This document shows, piece after piece, positions 17,753 to 26,086 of a DNA stretch of 64,000 nt. This DNA comes from Methylosinus sp. Sm6 (GTDB lineage Bacteria > Pseudomonadota > Alphaproteobacteria > Rhizobiales > Beijerinckiaceae). Location of the stretch: assembly GCF_019802345.1 (NCBI RefSeq), contig NZ_JAINDZ010000004.1:62001-126000 (forward strand). The letters are read 5' to 3'. The notes beneath the pieces were generated by a model. That model ran no database searches. It was not told the DNA's origin and was given only the letters and a program-made list of their open reading frames with translations. Numbering within the stretch: position 1 is the stretch's first letter; each line of letters starts with the position of its first letter. The position numbers and the translations under genes are program-made.

Positions 17753-17885
17753 TCATGACGCCATGAGGCCTAAAGCGGCTTCGGCCCAATCCGCGACGGC
17801 TTCGACCCCATGTTCCGTGCGGATAGAAAGCGCAAAGTCTTGCGCGGCGCGCAGGTAACTGTCGTCGCTGAGCTCGGAAAGAGTA
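17753..17885 (-). pseudogene. Duplicated C-terminal fragment of the neighbouring glycosyltransferase
   Basis: Read on the minus strand, this stretch encodes a peptide ending at a TGA at 17753-17755 (for example EHGVEAVADWAEAALGLM). It is almost identical to the last 45 residues of the glycosyltransferase at 18503-19840 (EHGVEAVADWTESVLGLM). No upstream part of that gene is present. It is therefore a remnant copy of the 3' end left by a duplication or by insertion of the 18021 gene between two copies. No start codon or site serves it, so it is not expected to be expressed. Confidence 0.8.
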
Positions 17886-17894
17886 TGCCCCCCG

Positions 17895-17913
17895 GTACGC
17901 AAAGCTTGCGTAC
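17895..17913. promoter_or_regulatory. Palindrome upstream of methyltransferase-like gene
   Basis: GTACGCAA-AGC-TTGCGTAC is an 8-bp inverted repeat with a 3-nt centre, followed by an AT-rich stretch typical of a promoter about 100 bp before the gene at 18021. It may be an operator; the regulator is unknown. No T-run follows on the plus strand, so it is unlikely to be a terminator. Confidence 0.4.
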
Positions 17914-18020
17914 AATAGTGTCATTTAAAGATCAATTGATTTGTGATAGGCGTATGGTTGCTGTGATCGCGTGTGATAAGGCAAAATGCGAAGTCCGGTA
18001 ATCTTGTAGGGAGCAATGGC

Positions 18021-18479
18021 ATGCAGGACAGAGCTGATGTTCGGATCATGCCTCCGGTCATTCTCATAGCAGCGCTCGGGCTCGGGTTTGTGGCGCGCGC
18101 TCATTTCGACGCGACGATTCTCCCGTCCGAATTGGCCGAGGCAATCGGTTTCCTTACGATTGGAGCATCGATTTTCTTTGTTTTCTCTGCCTTTCGTGAG
18201 CTGCGGCTCGCGAAAACAGCATTTGATGTGCGCAAGCCGACACAGGCTCTCGTAGAGACGGGTGTTTTCGCGCTCAGCCGCAACCCGGTTTATTTATCGA
18301 TGGTGCTGCTTTATATCGGCGTGGCTTTTCTGATGAACTCATTTTGGATGCTTTGTCTGTTTCTTCCAACCGGCAGCGCGCTTTGCTTGGCGGTGGTCAG
18401 GTGGGAGGAGCGTTACCTCGAAGATAAGTTCGGAGAAACGTACCGCGCCTACCAGCGCAGAGTGCGCCGCTGGATTTAG
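18021..18479 (+). CDS. Isoprenylcysteine carboxyl methyltransferase-like membrane protein
   Basis: A 152-residue membrane protein with about four hydrophobic segments. Its C-terminal half has the ICMT/PEMT-type signature: a TGVFALSRNPVYLS loop, then a hydrophobic stretch, then EERYLEDKFGETYRAYQ and VRRWI. Proteins of this type use S-adenosylmethionine to methylate lipids or small hydrophobic molecules at the membrane. Bacterial members are mostly uncharacterised. The ATG at 18021 has a GGGAG site at 18009-18013. The gene points rightward inside an otherwise leftward cluster and is flanked by two copies of the glycosyltransferase 3' end, suggesting it arrived by insertion. Confidence 0.8.
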   Translation: MQDRADVRIMPPVILIAALGLGFVARAHFDATILPSELAEAIGFLTIGASIFFVFSAFRELRLAKTAFDVRKPTQALVETGVFALSRNPVYLSMVLLYIGVAFLMNSFWMLCLFLPTGSALCLAVVRWEERYLEDKFGETYRAYQRRVRRWI

Positions 18480-18502
18480 AGAGCCGGCCTCATTCGTCAG
18501 TC

Positions 18503-19840
18503 TTACCTTTCGGGACAATTCTCTCGTGCCATGAGGCCTAAAACGCTTTCCGTCCAATCGGCGACGGCTTCGACGCCATGCTCTGCGCGAATGGACAGGG
18601 CAAAGTTCCGCGCGGCGTGCAGATAGCTCTCATCACAGAGTTCGGCAAGCGCACGGGTGACGCTTCGCAGATCATAGCTGGAGAGCTTCAATGCTAGACC
18701 GAGGCGCAGACGTCGGACACGTTCGCCATGATCTGGCTGGTCACCGAAGAACGGAACGATCAATTGCGGCTTGCCTGCTCGCAAGGCTTGGGCGGTCGTT
18801 CCGATCCCGCCATGATGCACCACGCATGAGGCAAATGGGAACAGATCGTCGTGCGGTGCCTCGGAGCAGACGAATTCATTCGGCCCAACCGATGCCGAAA
18901 TCCTCTCGGCGTCTTTCGCTCCGGCGAGCAAGACAGCTCGACGCCCGAGAGCGCGGGCCGCCTTTATGCTGACGTCATAGAAGTCGCCCGAAACTTGCGG
19001 AGCGAAGGAACCTAAGGTGAAGACGATGGGCGCGCTGCCCGAGGAAAGGAAAGCGCACAATGATTCGCTTAGTCGGCGCCTTCCCTCGTCTCGAGGCTCG
19101 TAGAAGGGAAAGCCCGGAACCAGCATATTTGCCGGTCCGTCCGGCGGGCGCGGCGCGAAACGGGGCGAATAGAGACCAAATATTTTCGACGCGCTGTTCT
19201 TCCCGCCAAAATCAAGGAAGAAATCCTCGCGCGACAGGGGCAGTCCGAGTTTCGTTCGAAACGAATGGAAGCGCTTCATCCGCATGTTCACGCCAGTCCG
19301 TATGAACGAGCGGACCAATTTGTTGAACCTGATCGCCGGGCGAGACGCAGGCTGAAGGATGTAGGGCGCGGGAGGGGTCAGCGACGGATTCGAAGCCGAC
19401 TGCACATACAGCGGCGCAAGGGCGACCCTCGCAGTCGGAAGGCCAGACGCCTCTGCGGCCAGATTCGCGCCGACGAGCAGATTATGAGTCACGATCGCAT
19501 CCGCTCCCTCCGCCGCGGCCAGAGTGTCGTCGTAGGTTTCGGCGAGGAAGCGAAGATAGATTTCGTCCAAGATAAAATATGGGTTCTTCAGCATGATCCG
19601 AAAGGCGCCGGCAAGATCGACGCCCAGCGCGCCGACTATGTCGTTCTCGTGTGGTCGCAAGCGAGCATAGGCGACACCCTCGCGCTCGATCGAGCCTCTA
19701 TGCATTTCAGGCGCAGCGATGACCACATCGAGACCCCGACGGCTCACTGCGTGAGCGACGGCGATAAACGGATAAATGTCGCCCAGAGTGCCGAAGGTCG
19801 CCAACAAAATGCGCTTGCGCCGCCTCATCGCCTTTTCCAT
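18503..19840 (-). CDS. GT1/GT28-type glycosyltransferase
   Basis: A 445-residue cytosolic glycosyltransferase of the UGT/MGT fold. The N-terminal acceptor domain begins RILLATFGTLGDIYPFIAVA. The donor domain has VFTLGSFAPQVSGDFY, and the nucleotide-sugar site HHGGIGTTAQALRAGKPQLI is followed by PFFGDQPDHGERVRR. Members glycosylate sterols, carotenoids, macrolides and other hydrophobic alcohols; the real acceptor cannot be read from the sequence. It is the last gene of a leftward series headed by a TetR regulator, and a P450 and a phosphotransferase-like enzyme lie upstream. That combination suggests hydroxylation followed by conjugation of a hydrophobic compound. The 3' end is duplicated at 17753-17885. 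Confidence 0.87.
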   Translation of the reverse strand: MEKAMRRRKRILLATFGTLGDIYPFIAVAHAVSRRGLDVVIAAPEMHRGSIEREGVAYARLRPHENDIVGALGVDLAGAFRIMLKNPYFILDEIYLRFLAETYDDTLAAAEGADAIVTHNLLVGANLAAEASGLPTARVALAPLYVQSASNPSLTPPAPYILQPASRPAIRFNKLVRSFIRTGVNMRMKRFHSFRTKLGLPLSREDFFLDFGGKNSASKIFGLYSPRFAPRPPDGPANMLVPGFPFYEPRDEGRRRLSESLCAFLSSGSAPIVFTLGSFAPQVSGDFYDVSIKAARALGRRAVLLAGAKDAERISASVGPNEFVCSEAPHDDLFPFASCVVHHGGIGTTAQALRAGKPQLIVPFFGDQPDHGERVRRLRLGLALKLSSYDLRSVTRALAELCDESYLHAARNFALSIRAEHGVEAVADWTESVLGLMARENCPER

Positions 19841-19957
19841 AATTCAAATGGTGTTTCACAACTCATACCAACAAATTTTCGTCGTGAGCAACGACCCGGA
19901 AACAAGCCGACGACGTATATGATAAATTCCCCGATCATATTCAGCCCGACGGTTGAT

Positions 19958-20386
19958 CTACGTGACGCGCTCCAACCGTTTGCTCATGAACACTCGCGGC
20001 GCCGCTTCATAGCCCAGGCGTTCGTAGAACGGAACCACTCCCGGGTTGGTTTCTCGCACGAGCAGCTGCGCCTTCAGAACGTCACGTTTACGCAGCCACT
20101 CCTCCGCCGCTTTCACTAACGCGCGACCGACACCGCATCGACGGGAATGCTCTGCGGCGGCGAGATAGTAGAGCCAGCCCCGGTGACCGTCATGTCCGAC
20201 CATGACACTGCCGATGACGCGACCGACGTCATCTTCGGCGATCAACACATCCGAGCAGGCTCCGTCCTTTGCGAAACGGAAGTCGACCGACGGATCATTG
20301 TAGCTCGCGACCAAGTCGCAGCTTCGCCACAACTCCACAACCTCGGCCTCATCCTTCGATCCGGCGCTCCTGATGGTCAGGCGCAT
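19958..20386 (-). CDS. GNAT N-acetyltransferase (YpeA-like)
   Basis: A 142-residue GNAT acetyltransferase. Visible parts are MRLTIRSAGSKDEAEVVELW at the start, a cofactor-binding motif A region around residues 85-105 (HSRRCGVGRALVKAAEEWL), and FYERLGYEA near the end. The overall form matches the YpeA-like subgroup, whose substrates are unknown. It is spaced 117-120 bp from its neighbours in the leftward series, so it may be co-transcribed but is less tightly coupled than the P450-phosphotransferase-TetR part. Confidence 0.85.
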   Translation of the reverse strand: MRLTIRSAGSKDEAEVVELWRSCDLVASYNDPSVDFRFAKDGACSDVLIAEDDVGRVIGSVMVGHDGHRGWLYYLAAAEHSRRCGVGRALVKAAEEWLRKRDVLKAQLLVRETNPGVVPFYERLGYEAAPRVFMSKRLERVT

Positions 20387-20506
20387 TGAGCGAACCCCTT
20401 CGGAAACAGTTTGTGTATTAGCGATAGGCCTCGACGCTGATTGGCGCCCTAATCGAATGACGCTTTGCCCTCCGCCGAGGGCACGATCGCTTATTCAAAA
20501 CATAGG

Positions 20507-21217
20507 TCAATTGTTGGCCAAAATCAGCCACCCGAACGCGCGGCGGATAAACGTTCTGCCTTCCTCATTTATGGGGGTTCCATGCGCCATCAGCACTTTC
20601 TCGGCCGGCCATGCCAATATATGCGCAAGTGAGACGCGCGCTGCCCGACGGTCCACAAAGGTGTTACGAAACTTTCTCGGCACCGCGGGTTCCGGACCCA
20701 CCATGAGGTCCATGCGCGCTACAATCGAGCGCCATCCCGAAAACCAATGGGCGGGAAATTGCTGAATTAGATCGGTAAATAGCACCGTGCGGCTCTTTCG
20801 ATGGAAGAATACCACCTCCGTCGTGATAAGATTGCCCGGCACCGGCACTTGATCGATATCCTCAGCCCATCCGGCGATCGGTCGATTTTCCAGATCTCCG
20901 TCGAAAGCGATATCCTTTCGCTTCTGTCGCAAGCCTGGAGCAGCGTAAAGCTCGGCGCCGGCGTAGACGCGACTCCAGTCGCCCAAAAACAGATGGTGCA
21001 GCGAATTGGGCGCTACCAGAAAGCGTACTGCGCCAAGTCTGTCGACCTCTGCTTGCAGGCTCCCCGTGAGTTGTATCGGCGACCAAATGAAGAGGGTTCC
21101 GTCCGACAGCCGTATGACGGCCATCCGAGTCGCATACCGAAAGCCACCCGTGGACACGATGGAGCCATCGGCAATCCAAATGTCTTGGCCGAATTGTTTC
21201 AATGCGACGGATTCCAT
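20507..21217 (-). CDS. DUF4336-family protein (metallo-beta-lactamase-like fold)
   Basis: A 236-residue soluble protein beginning MESVALKQFGQDIWIADG, the typical opening of DUF4336 proteins. Conserved-looking stretches are LFIWSPIQLT, FLVAPNSLHHLFLGDW, a segment from TEVVFFHRKSRTVLFTDLIQ, and KVLMAHG. The pattern H...H, D...L, H recalls metallo-hydrolase folds, but the canonical HxHxDH is not present, so hydrolase activity is uncertain. It lies 69 bp downstream of the P450 gene on the same strand and is probably part of the same transcript. Confidence 0.8.
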   Translation of the reverse strand: MESVALKQFGQDIWIADGSIVSTGGFRYATRMAVIRLSDGTLFIWSPIQLTGSLQAEVDRLGAVRFLVAPNSLHHLFLGDWSRVYAGAELYAAPGLRQKRKDIAFDGDLENRPIAGWAEDIDQVPVPGNLITTEVVFFHRKSRTVLFTDLIQQFPAHWFSGWRSIVARMDLMVGPEPAVPRKFRNTFVDRRAARVSLAHILAWPAEKVLMAHGTPINEEGRTFIRRAFGWLILANN

Positions 21218-21286
21218 GACGCAACTCCCTGTATACTTCCGAAATCTATCTACATTTCCGCAAGCTTGGTGCTTCGCAAGCGCGTC

Positions 21287-22648
21287 TCACAGTGGTTCGA
21301 TCGACAATGGCATTCCGCCGAGCGGGCGCAAAAAGAGATGCGATCCGATTTTTGGGCGGTGGCCAGGCACGCTTCTCAGACGAAACTCGCGTAGGAGTGT
21401 CGCGACGATTGTCGTCATTTCGAGCATGGCGAAATTCATGCCTATGCAGATACGTGGGCCCGCGCCGAAAGGAAGATATGCGCAGCGATGCCGCTCTTTC
21501 GCCTTGTCCGACCCGAAGCGGTCCGGATCGAAAGCTGTGGGCTCCGTCCATAGCTTCTCATGTCGATGGAGACACCATGTTGCAATGGTGATCGACGCAG
21601 ATTTCGAAACTTGATGCGGCCCGATCGTCGTGTTCTCCCGCGCCTGACGCGCGATACCCGGGGCCGGTGGAAAAAGTCGCATAGCTTCTTGAATGACCTG
21701 TCGCGTGAAGGTGAGTTGCTCGACTTCTTCTGCGCCGATATCGCGTGCGCCCGCGAAATTCGAAACTTCCTCGCGTACTCGGTCCTGTGATGCCTGATCT
21801 TTGGCCAGCAGCCACAGCGTCCAAGTCAGGGCGATGGCGGCGGTCTCGTGTCCGGCGACGATGAACGTATAGAGATTCGCCGCGAGTTCCTTATCGGTCA
21901 TCACTCGACCTGTTTCCGGATCGCGCGCGGACAATAGCAGCTCGAGAATGTCGTGCCGTTCGCCCTGCAGGTCGCGACGTCGGGCAAGCGCTCTCGACGC
22001 TTCCTTTCCCAGATGGCGCATCGCTGCGTCGACGGCGGTCGAGCCTGGATAGGGAAAAAAGCGCGGCAGATGAAAATAGGCGTAGATCAGCCGCCAACCG
22101 ACGTTCTCCAAGCCGCGTGCGAGCGCCGCGGCAAATTCCTCACGTTCGAGATATCCATCCGAGCCGAGCACGGCGCGCTCGATCACGTCGAATGTCGTGC
22201 GGGTCATCGCCTGCGCCGCGTCGATCGTATCGTTGCTATGCGATCGGCGCCATTCCTTCGTTAGCGCCTTCGCGCTCTGCGCAAAAACAGGAACCAGCTT
22301 CAACAGATTTTCATGACGAAACGCCGGCGAGAGCGCGCGCCTTTGCCATCGCCAGTCGACGCCCTCCGCAAAAATCAAGGAGCTTTCGTTGAAGTCCGCA
22401 GACATGATGCGTGAGAAAATGCGACCATGCGTGAACATTTCCGCGCGCGAAACGAGCACCTCTTCGATCAGCTCTGGGTCGGACAGAAAGACCGCGTCTG
22501 GTGTCACCGGCCAGAGACCGCGAATTACGCAATATCCCTCGCGATAGGCCGCGGGAGGCCAATTCTCCAGATAATTGTGTAGGACTGCTCTATATGAAGC
22601 TCTTGCGCGCGCCTGGAACGGGGTGAAATCGGGATCGTGAAACATCAA
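21287..22648 (-). CDS. Cytochrome P450 monooxygenase
   Basis: A 453-residue soluble P450. The oxygen-binding I helix reads FIVAGHETAAIALTW, the K helix contains EAMRLFPP (ExxR), and the haem-binding loop is FGAGPRICIG with Cys401. All three are intact. The form (long proximal region, PLGGMPLSIEPL end) is closest to the class that hydroxylates fatty-acid or terpenoid-like compounds, but the substrate is unknown. It starts 8 bp after the phosphotransferase-like gene's stop, so these are certainly co-transcribed. No dedicated ferredoxin or reductase gene is adjacent, so electrons must come from elsewhere. Confidence 0.93.
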   Translation of the reverse strand: MMFHDPDFTPFQARARASYRAVLHNYLENWPPAAYREGYCVIRGLWPVTPDAVFLSDPELIEEVLVSRAEMFTHGRIFSRIMSADFNESSLIFAEGVDWRWQRRALSPAFRHENLLKLVPVFAQSAKALTKEWRRSHSNDTIDAAQAMTRTTFDVIERAVLGSDGYLEREEFAAALARGLENVGWRLIYAYFHLPRFFPYPGSTAVDAAMRHLGKEASRALARRRDLQGERHDILELLLSARDPETGRVMTDKELAANLYTFIVAGHETAAIALTWTLWLLAKDQASQDRVREEVSNFAGARDIGAEEVEQLTFTRQVIQEAMRLFPPAPGIARQARENTTIGPHQVSKSASITIATWCLHRHEKLWTEPTAFDPDRFGSDKAKERHRCAYLPFGAGPRICIGMNFAMLEMTTIVATLLREFRLRSVPGHRPKIGSHLFLRPLGGMPLSIEPL

Positions 22649-22656
22649 TTAATCCT

Positions 22657-25224
22657 CTAGTTCATCATGCCTTCGCGTTGCGCAGTCATGGCGGGCGGAG
22701 AACGCTTTGGTTCTCGTGTGACGACTCCACGGTTTCCATCGACGACAATTTCATCGTCATCTTCGATCAAATCGAAGACACTCGGAATATTCACCACCGC
22801 GGGCACCCCAAATTCTCGCGCGACAATGGCGCCATGCGAAAGGTATCCGCCCGTTTCGACGACGATTCCCTGCGCCACGAGGAAAAGCGGGGTCCAACCT
22901 GGGTCAGTCGTGCGTGCGACGAGTATCCCACCCTCACGCAGTCGACCTGATTCCGTCGGATTGTATAGTTTGCGCGCCCCGCCGCGCGCGACCCCTGGCG
23001 ACGCCGCGAGGCCTTGCAAAACTTCGCCGTTCGCTTGCGCCCGCTCGAGGTCCGCCATGGCCGCCACGCCGCTCGCGGTTTCGATGATCACATCGGGCGG
23101 CGGATCGGATGCGCGCCAAAGTTCCCATTGCTTACGGCGATCGTGAACGAGCTCCCGCGCGCCCTCGCCAGCCCAATCACCCGCCGCAAGCGCCCACAAG
23201 TCGACCATCGCCAACATGAATATGTCGTCGCGCCGCTCGATAACGCCGCGCGCCGCGAAGCGGCTTCCGAACTCGAGCACAAAGCGCCGCATGACCCCCG
23301 CGGGCACTGCAACGAGAGCGGATTTTGCCAGCTCGCGCAAGCGGTAGCCTTCCTCTGCTTTGGCAACGAGCCAGCTGATTGCGAGCCGCGGCAAGAGTGG
23401 AAGTGCGCGCAATTCGGCCTGCGCTCCGTCGCGCACTCGCTTGGCCGACAGGGGGCTATGTGCAGGCGCGCCGAAACTTCGTGTAATCTCCTTCACTGCT
23501 TCCGGCGTCTCGCCCCACCGCGGATTTGCCACGTCGAGTTCGTCGAAGCCGCGGTGGCCGTACTTGTCGAGCCACTGATCGATTGCGGCGTCGAACGGCG
23601 GCCCAAATGTCCCATGACGCGCAACGATTTCATGAAGTTCATAGGCATGGTCTGCGCTCGTGACGCCGCCTTGCCCAGACATTAGGCCGCCGAGAAGCGG
23701 CTCGATTTTTTCCGGCGGCAGATATTTTGTCGCCAAGCTGCGCGCCATGCCGAGCCACACGCCTCCAATTGAATTCGCCAGCATGAACGGCAGCTCCCAG
23801 TCGGGGCCCGCGACAGAGAACCAAAGCTTTAAGAGTTCGGCATCGGACAAGCAGGTGAGATCGCGTTGATGCATCGCTCTCGCCCGCTCTAAGATTCGGT
23901 TTATCTTCTCAGGCAGTAGCTCGGGAGCCGACCAGATCGCGCGCATCAGCTTCGTCCCGGCGAGGAAACGGCGAAGTCCCGCAGGTCCGCGCATGGGATT
24001 GCCGGGGGGCGTACGAATTTGCGCCTGGAAACCGCCGAACGATGCGTTAAAATCTGCCGGTGAAATCCCCCACCCGTCCCAGCTGGCGAATTGCAGCGCG
24101 GAGGCGTTGAAATACGGTCGGCCTTCAAAACGCCGGACGATTTGCATTCCATCCGGAGGAGCGTATCCGCATAGGCGATACAGGTCGAACAGCTTATATG
24201 CCAGCCATACGGGGCTCGGGCTCCAGCCCATCGGCGACAGGACGCCGGAGAGCACCTCTTTGAAGTTCGCGTTGGTCCAGATCGTGGGTTGATCCACGAT
24301 TTGCGGAAAGGTGCGCCGAGGCAGCGCGGTGATCGGCCGAGTTTGCAGAATGACGATCCTCTCTCCGTCGCATGCCCATTCAATGTCTTGCGGCGCGTCT
24401 CCTTCGCCAAAATCCCAGTGAATGCGCAGTGCGAGCATGGCCAGCTTTGTCGCCAGGGAGGCGGGCAGCGCTCCGAGGTCGCCTTGCGGCGGGCCGAAGC
24501 CGTCGATCATAACTTCGACCGTTGCACGCGCAGGCGTCTCCCTACCGTTGACCAGCTTGTCGCCAAGGCCCGGCACTGACTCGATGACGATCCGATCTCG
24601 CCGTCCATTGCTCGGATCGGCGGTGAAGACGACGCCGGCGGCCAGAGGCTCGTTCGAGTTTTTCGCCATAACCATTTCGCAGATGACGACGCCGCACCGC
24701 ACCTCTGCGTCAGGAATTGCAAAACGGCGGCGATAGGCGAGCGCCTGCGCCGTCCACAGCGACGCAAAGCATTTGCGGACGGCGCCGAGGATCGCGTCGC
24801 GCCCGATCACATTCAGGTAGCTCTCGTGAATGCCCGCGAAGGCGTGTTTCTCGCCGTCCTCCCCAGTCGCGCTGGAACGCACCGCCACGACCTCACGGTC
24901 AATTCCGGCGCGCATCAAAGCTGCATCGAGTTGCGTGGCGAATTCGGTCGGCAGGGACGCGCTTTCGATCGCCGAGAGAATCTTCTCGAGAAGCGCTTGG
25001 GCCTGTAGATCAGTGACGTTGCACGCTTGGATTTCGGCAACTTGGGCAATGAGGGGCGAGATGCGTTCGTTGCTGGTCACGGCGTCATAGACGCTGACAT
25101 CGACAACGATTCCGCGTGGAACAGGAAATCCCCATCGAGCCAAACGCCCGAGATTCCACGCCTTCCCACCGACTCTCGTCGGTCCAGCGGCAACAGCCTC
25201 GCTAAAATCGAGAATAGCAATCAT
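22657..25224 (-). CDS. PEP-utilising phosphotransferase, rifampin-phosphotransferase-like architecture
   Basis: An 855-residue enzyme with three parts: an N-terminal ATP-grasp domain (VGGKAWNLGRL with Lys21, VRSSATGEDGEKHAFAG, DIEWACDGERIVILQTRPI), a middle domain of about 430 residues, and a C-terminal swivelling phosphohistidine domain (ETGGYLSHGAIVAREFG, His797). Order and length match rifampin phosphotransferase rather than PEP synthase, which has a C-terminal PEP barrel missing here. Known relatives transfer the beta-phosphate of ATP to an antibiotic hydroxyl through the mobile His domain. The middle domain decides the substrate, so the real target is unknown. It overlaps the TetR gene by 4 nt and is 8 bp from the P450. 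Confidence 0.85.
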   Translation of the reverse strand: MIAILDFSEAVAAGPTRVGGKAWNLGRLARWGFPVPRGIVVDVSVYDAVTSNERISPLIAQVAEIQACNVTDLQAQALLEKILSAIESASLPTEFATQLDAALMRAGIDREVVAVRSSATGEDGEKHAFAGIHESYLNVIGRDAILGAVRKCFASLWTAQALAYRRRFAIPDAEVRCGVVICEMVMAKNSNEPLAAGVVFTADPSNGRRDRIVIESVPGLGDKLVNGRETPARATVEVMIDGFGPPQGDLGALPASLATKLAMLALRIHWDFGEGDAPQDIEWACDGERIVILQTRPITALPRRTFPQIVDQPTIWTNANFKEVLSGVLSPMGWSPSPVWLAYKLFDLYRLCGYAPPDGMQIVRRFEGRPYFNASALQFASWDGWGISPADFNASFGGFQAQIRTPPGNPMRGPAGLRRFLAGTKLMRAIWSAPELLPEKINRILERARAMHQRDLTCLSDAELLKLWFSVAGPDWELPFMLANSIGGVWLGMARSLATKYLPPEKIEPLLGGLMSGQGGVTSADHAYELHEIVARHGTFGPPFDAAIDQWLDKYGHRGFDELDVANPRWGETPEAVKEITRSFGAPAHSPLSAKRVRDGAQAELRALPLLPRLAISWLVAKAEEGYRLRELAKSALVAVPAGVMRRFVLEFGSRFAARGVIERRDDIFMLAMVDLWALAAGDWAGEGARELVHDRRKQWELWRASDPPPDVIIETASGVAAMADLERAQANGEVLQGLAASPGVARGGARKLYNPTESGRLREGGILVARTTDPGWTPLFLVAQGIVVETGGYLSHGAIVAREFGVPAVVNIPSVFDLIEDDDEIVVDGNRGVVTREPKRSPPAMTAQREGMMN

Positions 25225-25823
25225 TTTGTTTTGCTCCTCGCGCCAATTCCTTCAATGGTGAGTTGCAGTAGCCAGTCGATTTCACGCGTCGTCAGCGCCT
25301 TTCCCGTCTTCAGCGCGTAAAGCACCGTTGGGATGAAAAGGCCGAGTACGATACAGGCGAGCGGCATTGGATCGTGGTCTGAACGGATGACGCGCTGCTT
25401 CTGGCCGAGCGCGAGCACGTCGCGGAGAAGGCCGCGGAAAGACATTCGATCAACAGGGGCTTCGGCCGAGGTATCAGTCGACAGGGTGAGTAACAGTGTC
25501 GCCATCGCGATGTTCGGATGTTCCGAATGCCAGCATGCTGCGTCGAGGAGGGCGTCGTGAAGCAAGGTGCGCGCGCTTTCGCCTGCGTCTAGACGTTTGC
25601 GAAAAGCAGGCTGCCATTGCGCGCTCGCTCGGTGGACGATCGCGAAGGCGATGTCCTCCTTCGAGGGAAAGAGATTGTATACGGTCGCCCGGGTGAGGCC
25701 GGCACGGGCAGCAAGAGCTTCCATGCTGGCGCCGCCCACGCCATGCTGCTCGAATTCGATAAGAGCCGCATCGAGGATTTGGTTTCGGGAGCGGTCCTTG
25801 CGGCTGGGCCTTGCAGAGTCCAT
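25221..25823 (-). CDS. TetR-family repressor heading the P450/phosphotransferase operon
   Basis: A 200-residue TetR regulator. The N-terminal HTH (residues 10-60) reads RNQILDAALIEFEQHGVGGA, then MEALAARAGLTRATVYNLFP; the C-terminal ligand-binding helices follow. The start is placed at 25823 because the upstream extension has no regulator character. Its stop overlaps the start of the phosphotransferase-like gene, so it is the first gene of the same transcript and probably represses itself and the operon until a ligand binds. A candidate operator lies just upstream (25840-25856). Confidence 0.88.
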   Translation of the reverse strand: MDSARPSRKDRSRNQILDAALIEFEQHGVGGASMEALAARAGLTRATVYNLFPSKEDIAFAIVHRASAQWQPAFRKRLDAGESARTLLHDALLDAACWHSEHPNIAMATLLLTLSTDTSAEAPVDRMSFRGLLRDVLALGQKQRVIRSDHDPMPLACIVLGLFIPTVLYALKTGKALTTREIDWLLQLTIEGIGARSKTK

Positions 25824-25839
25824 TTTGCAAATATCCAAA

Positions 25840-25856
25840 TTTAGACAACTGTAAAA
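25840..25856. promoter_or_regulatory. Candidate TetR operator
   Basis: TTTAGACAACTGTAAAA is an imperfect inverted repeat (AGACA-AC-TGT core) lying 17-33 bp before the TetR start codon, within an AT-rich tract. TetR repressors commonly bind such sites between -35 and the start. Assignment is by position and shape only. Confidence 0.35.
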
Positions 25857-26086
25857 GTATGAAGCGGCCGCGTCAAGAGCCAAGGCGGACGCGGCCGCGA
25901 TGCCAATGGCCGGCGAGTTACTCCTCATTCGGGCGTGGTTGCAGCGCTGAGCGATTAGACGTAGTTCGGCAATTCCTGCTTCGACCATTGCCTCCAAGGC
26001 GATGGTCGAGACGCCTTTATCCGCCGCTGCCGGCTTGATGGTTTAATTTGTTAACCCCTGAAAAGGGGCAGTCGAGGAGAAACCCG

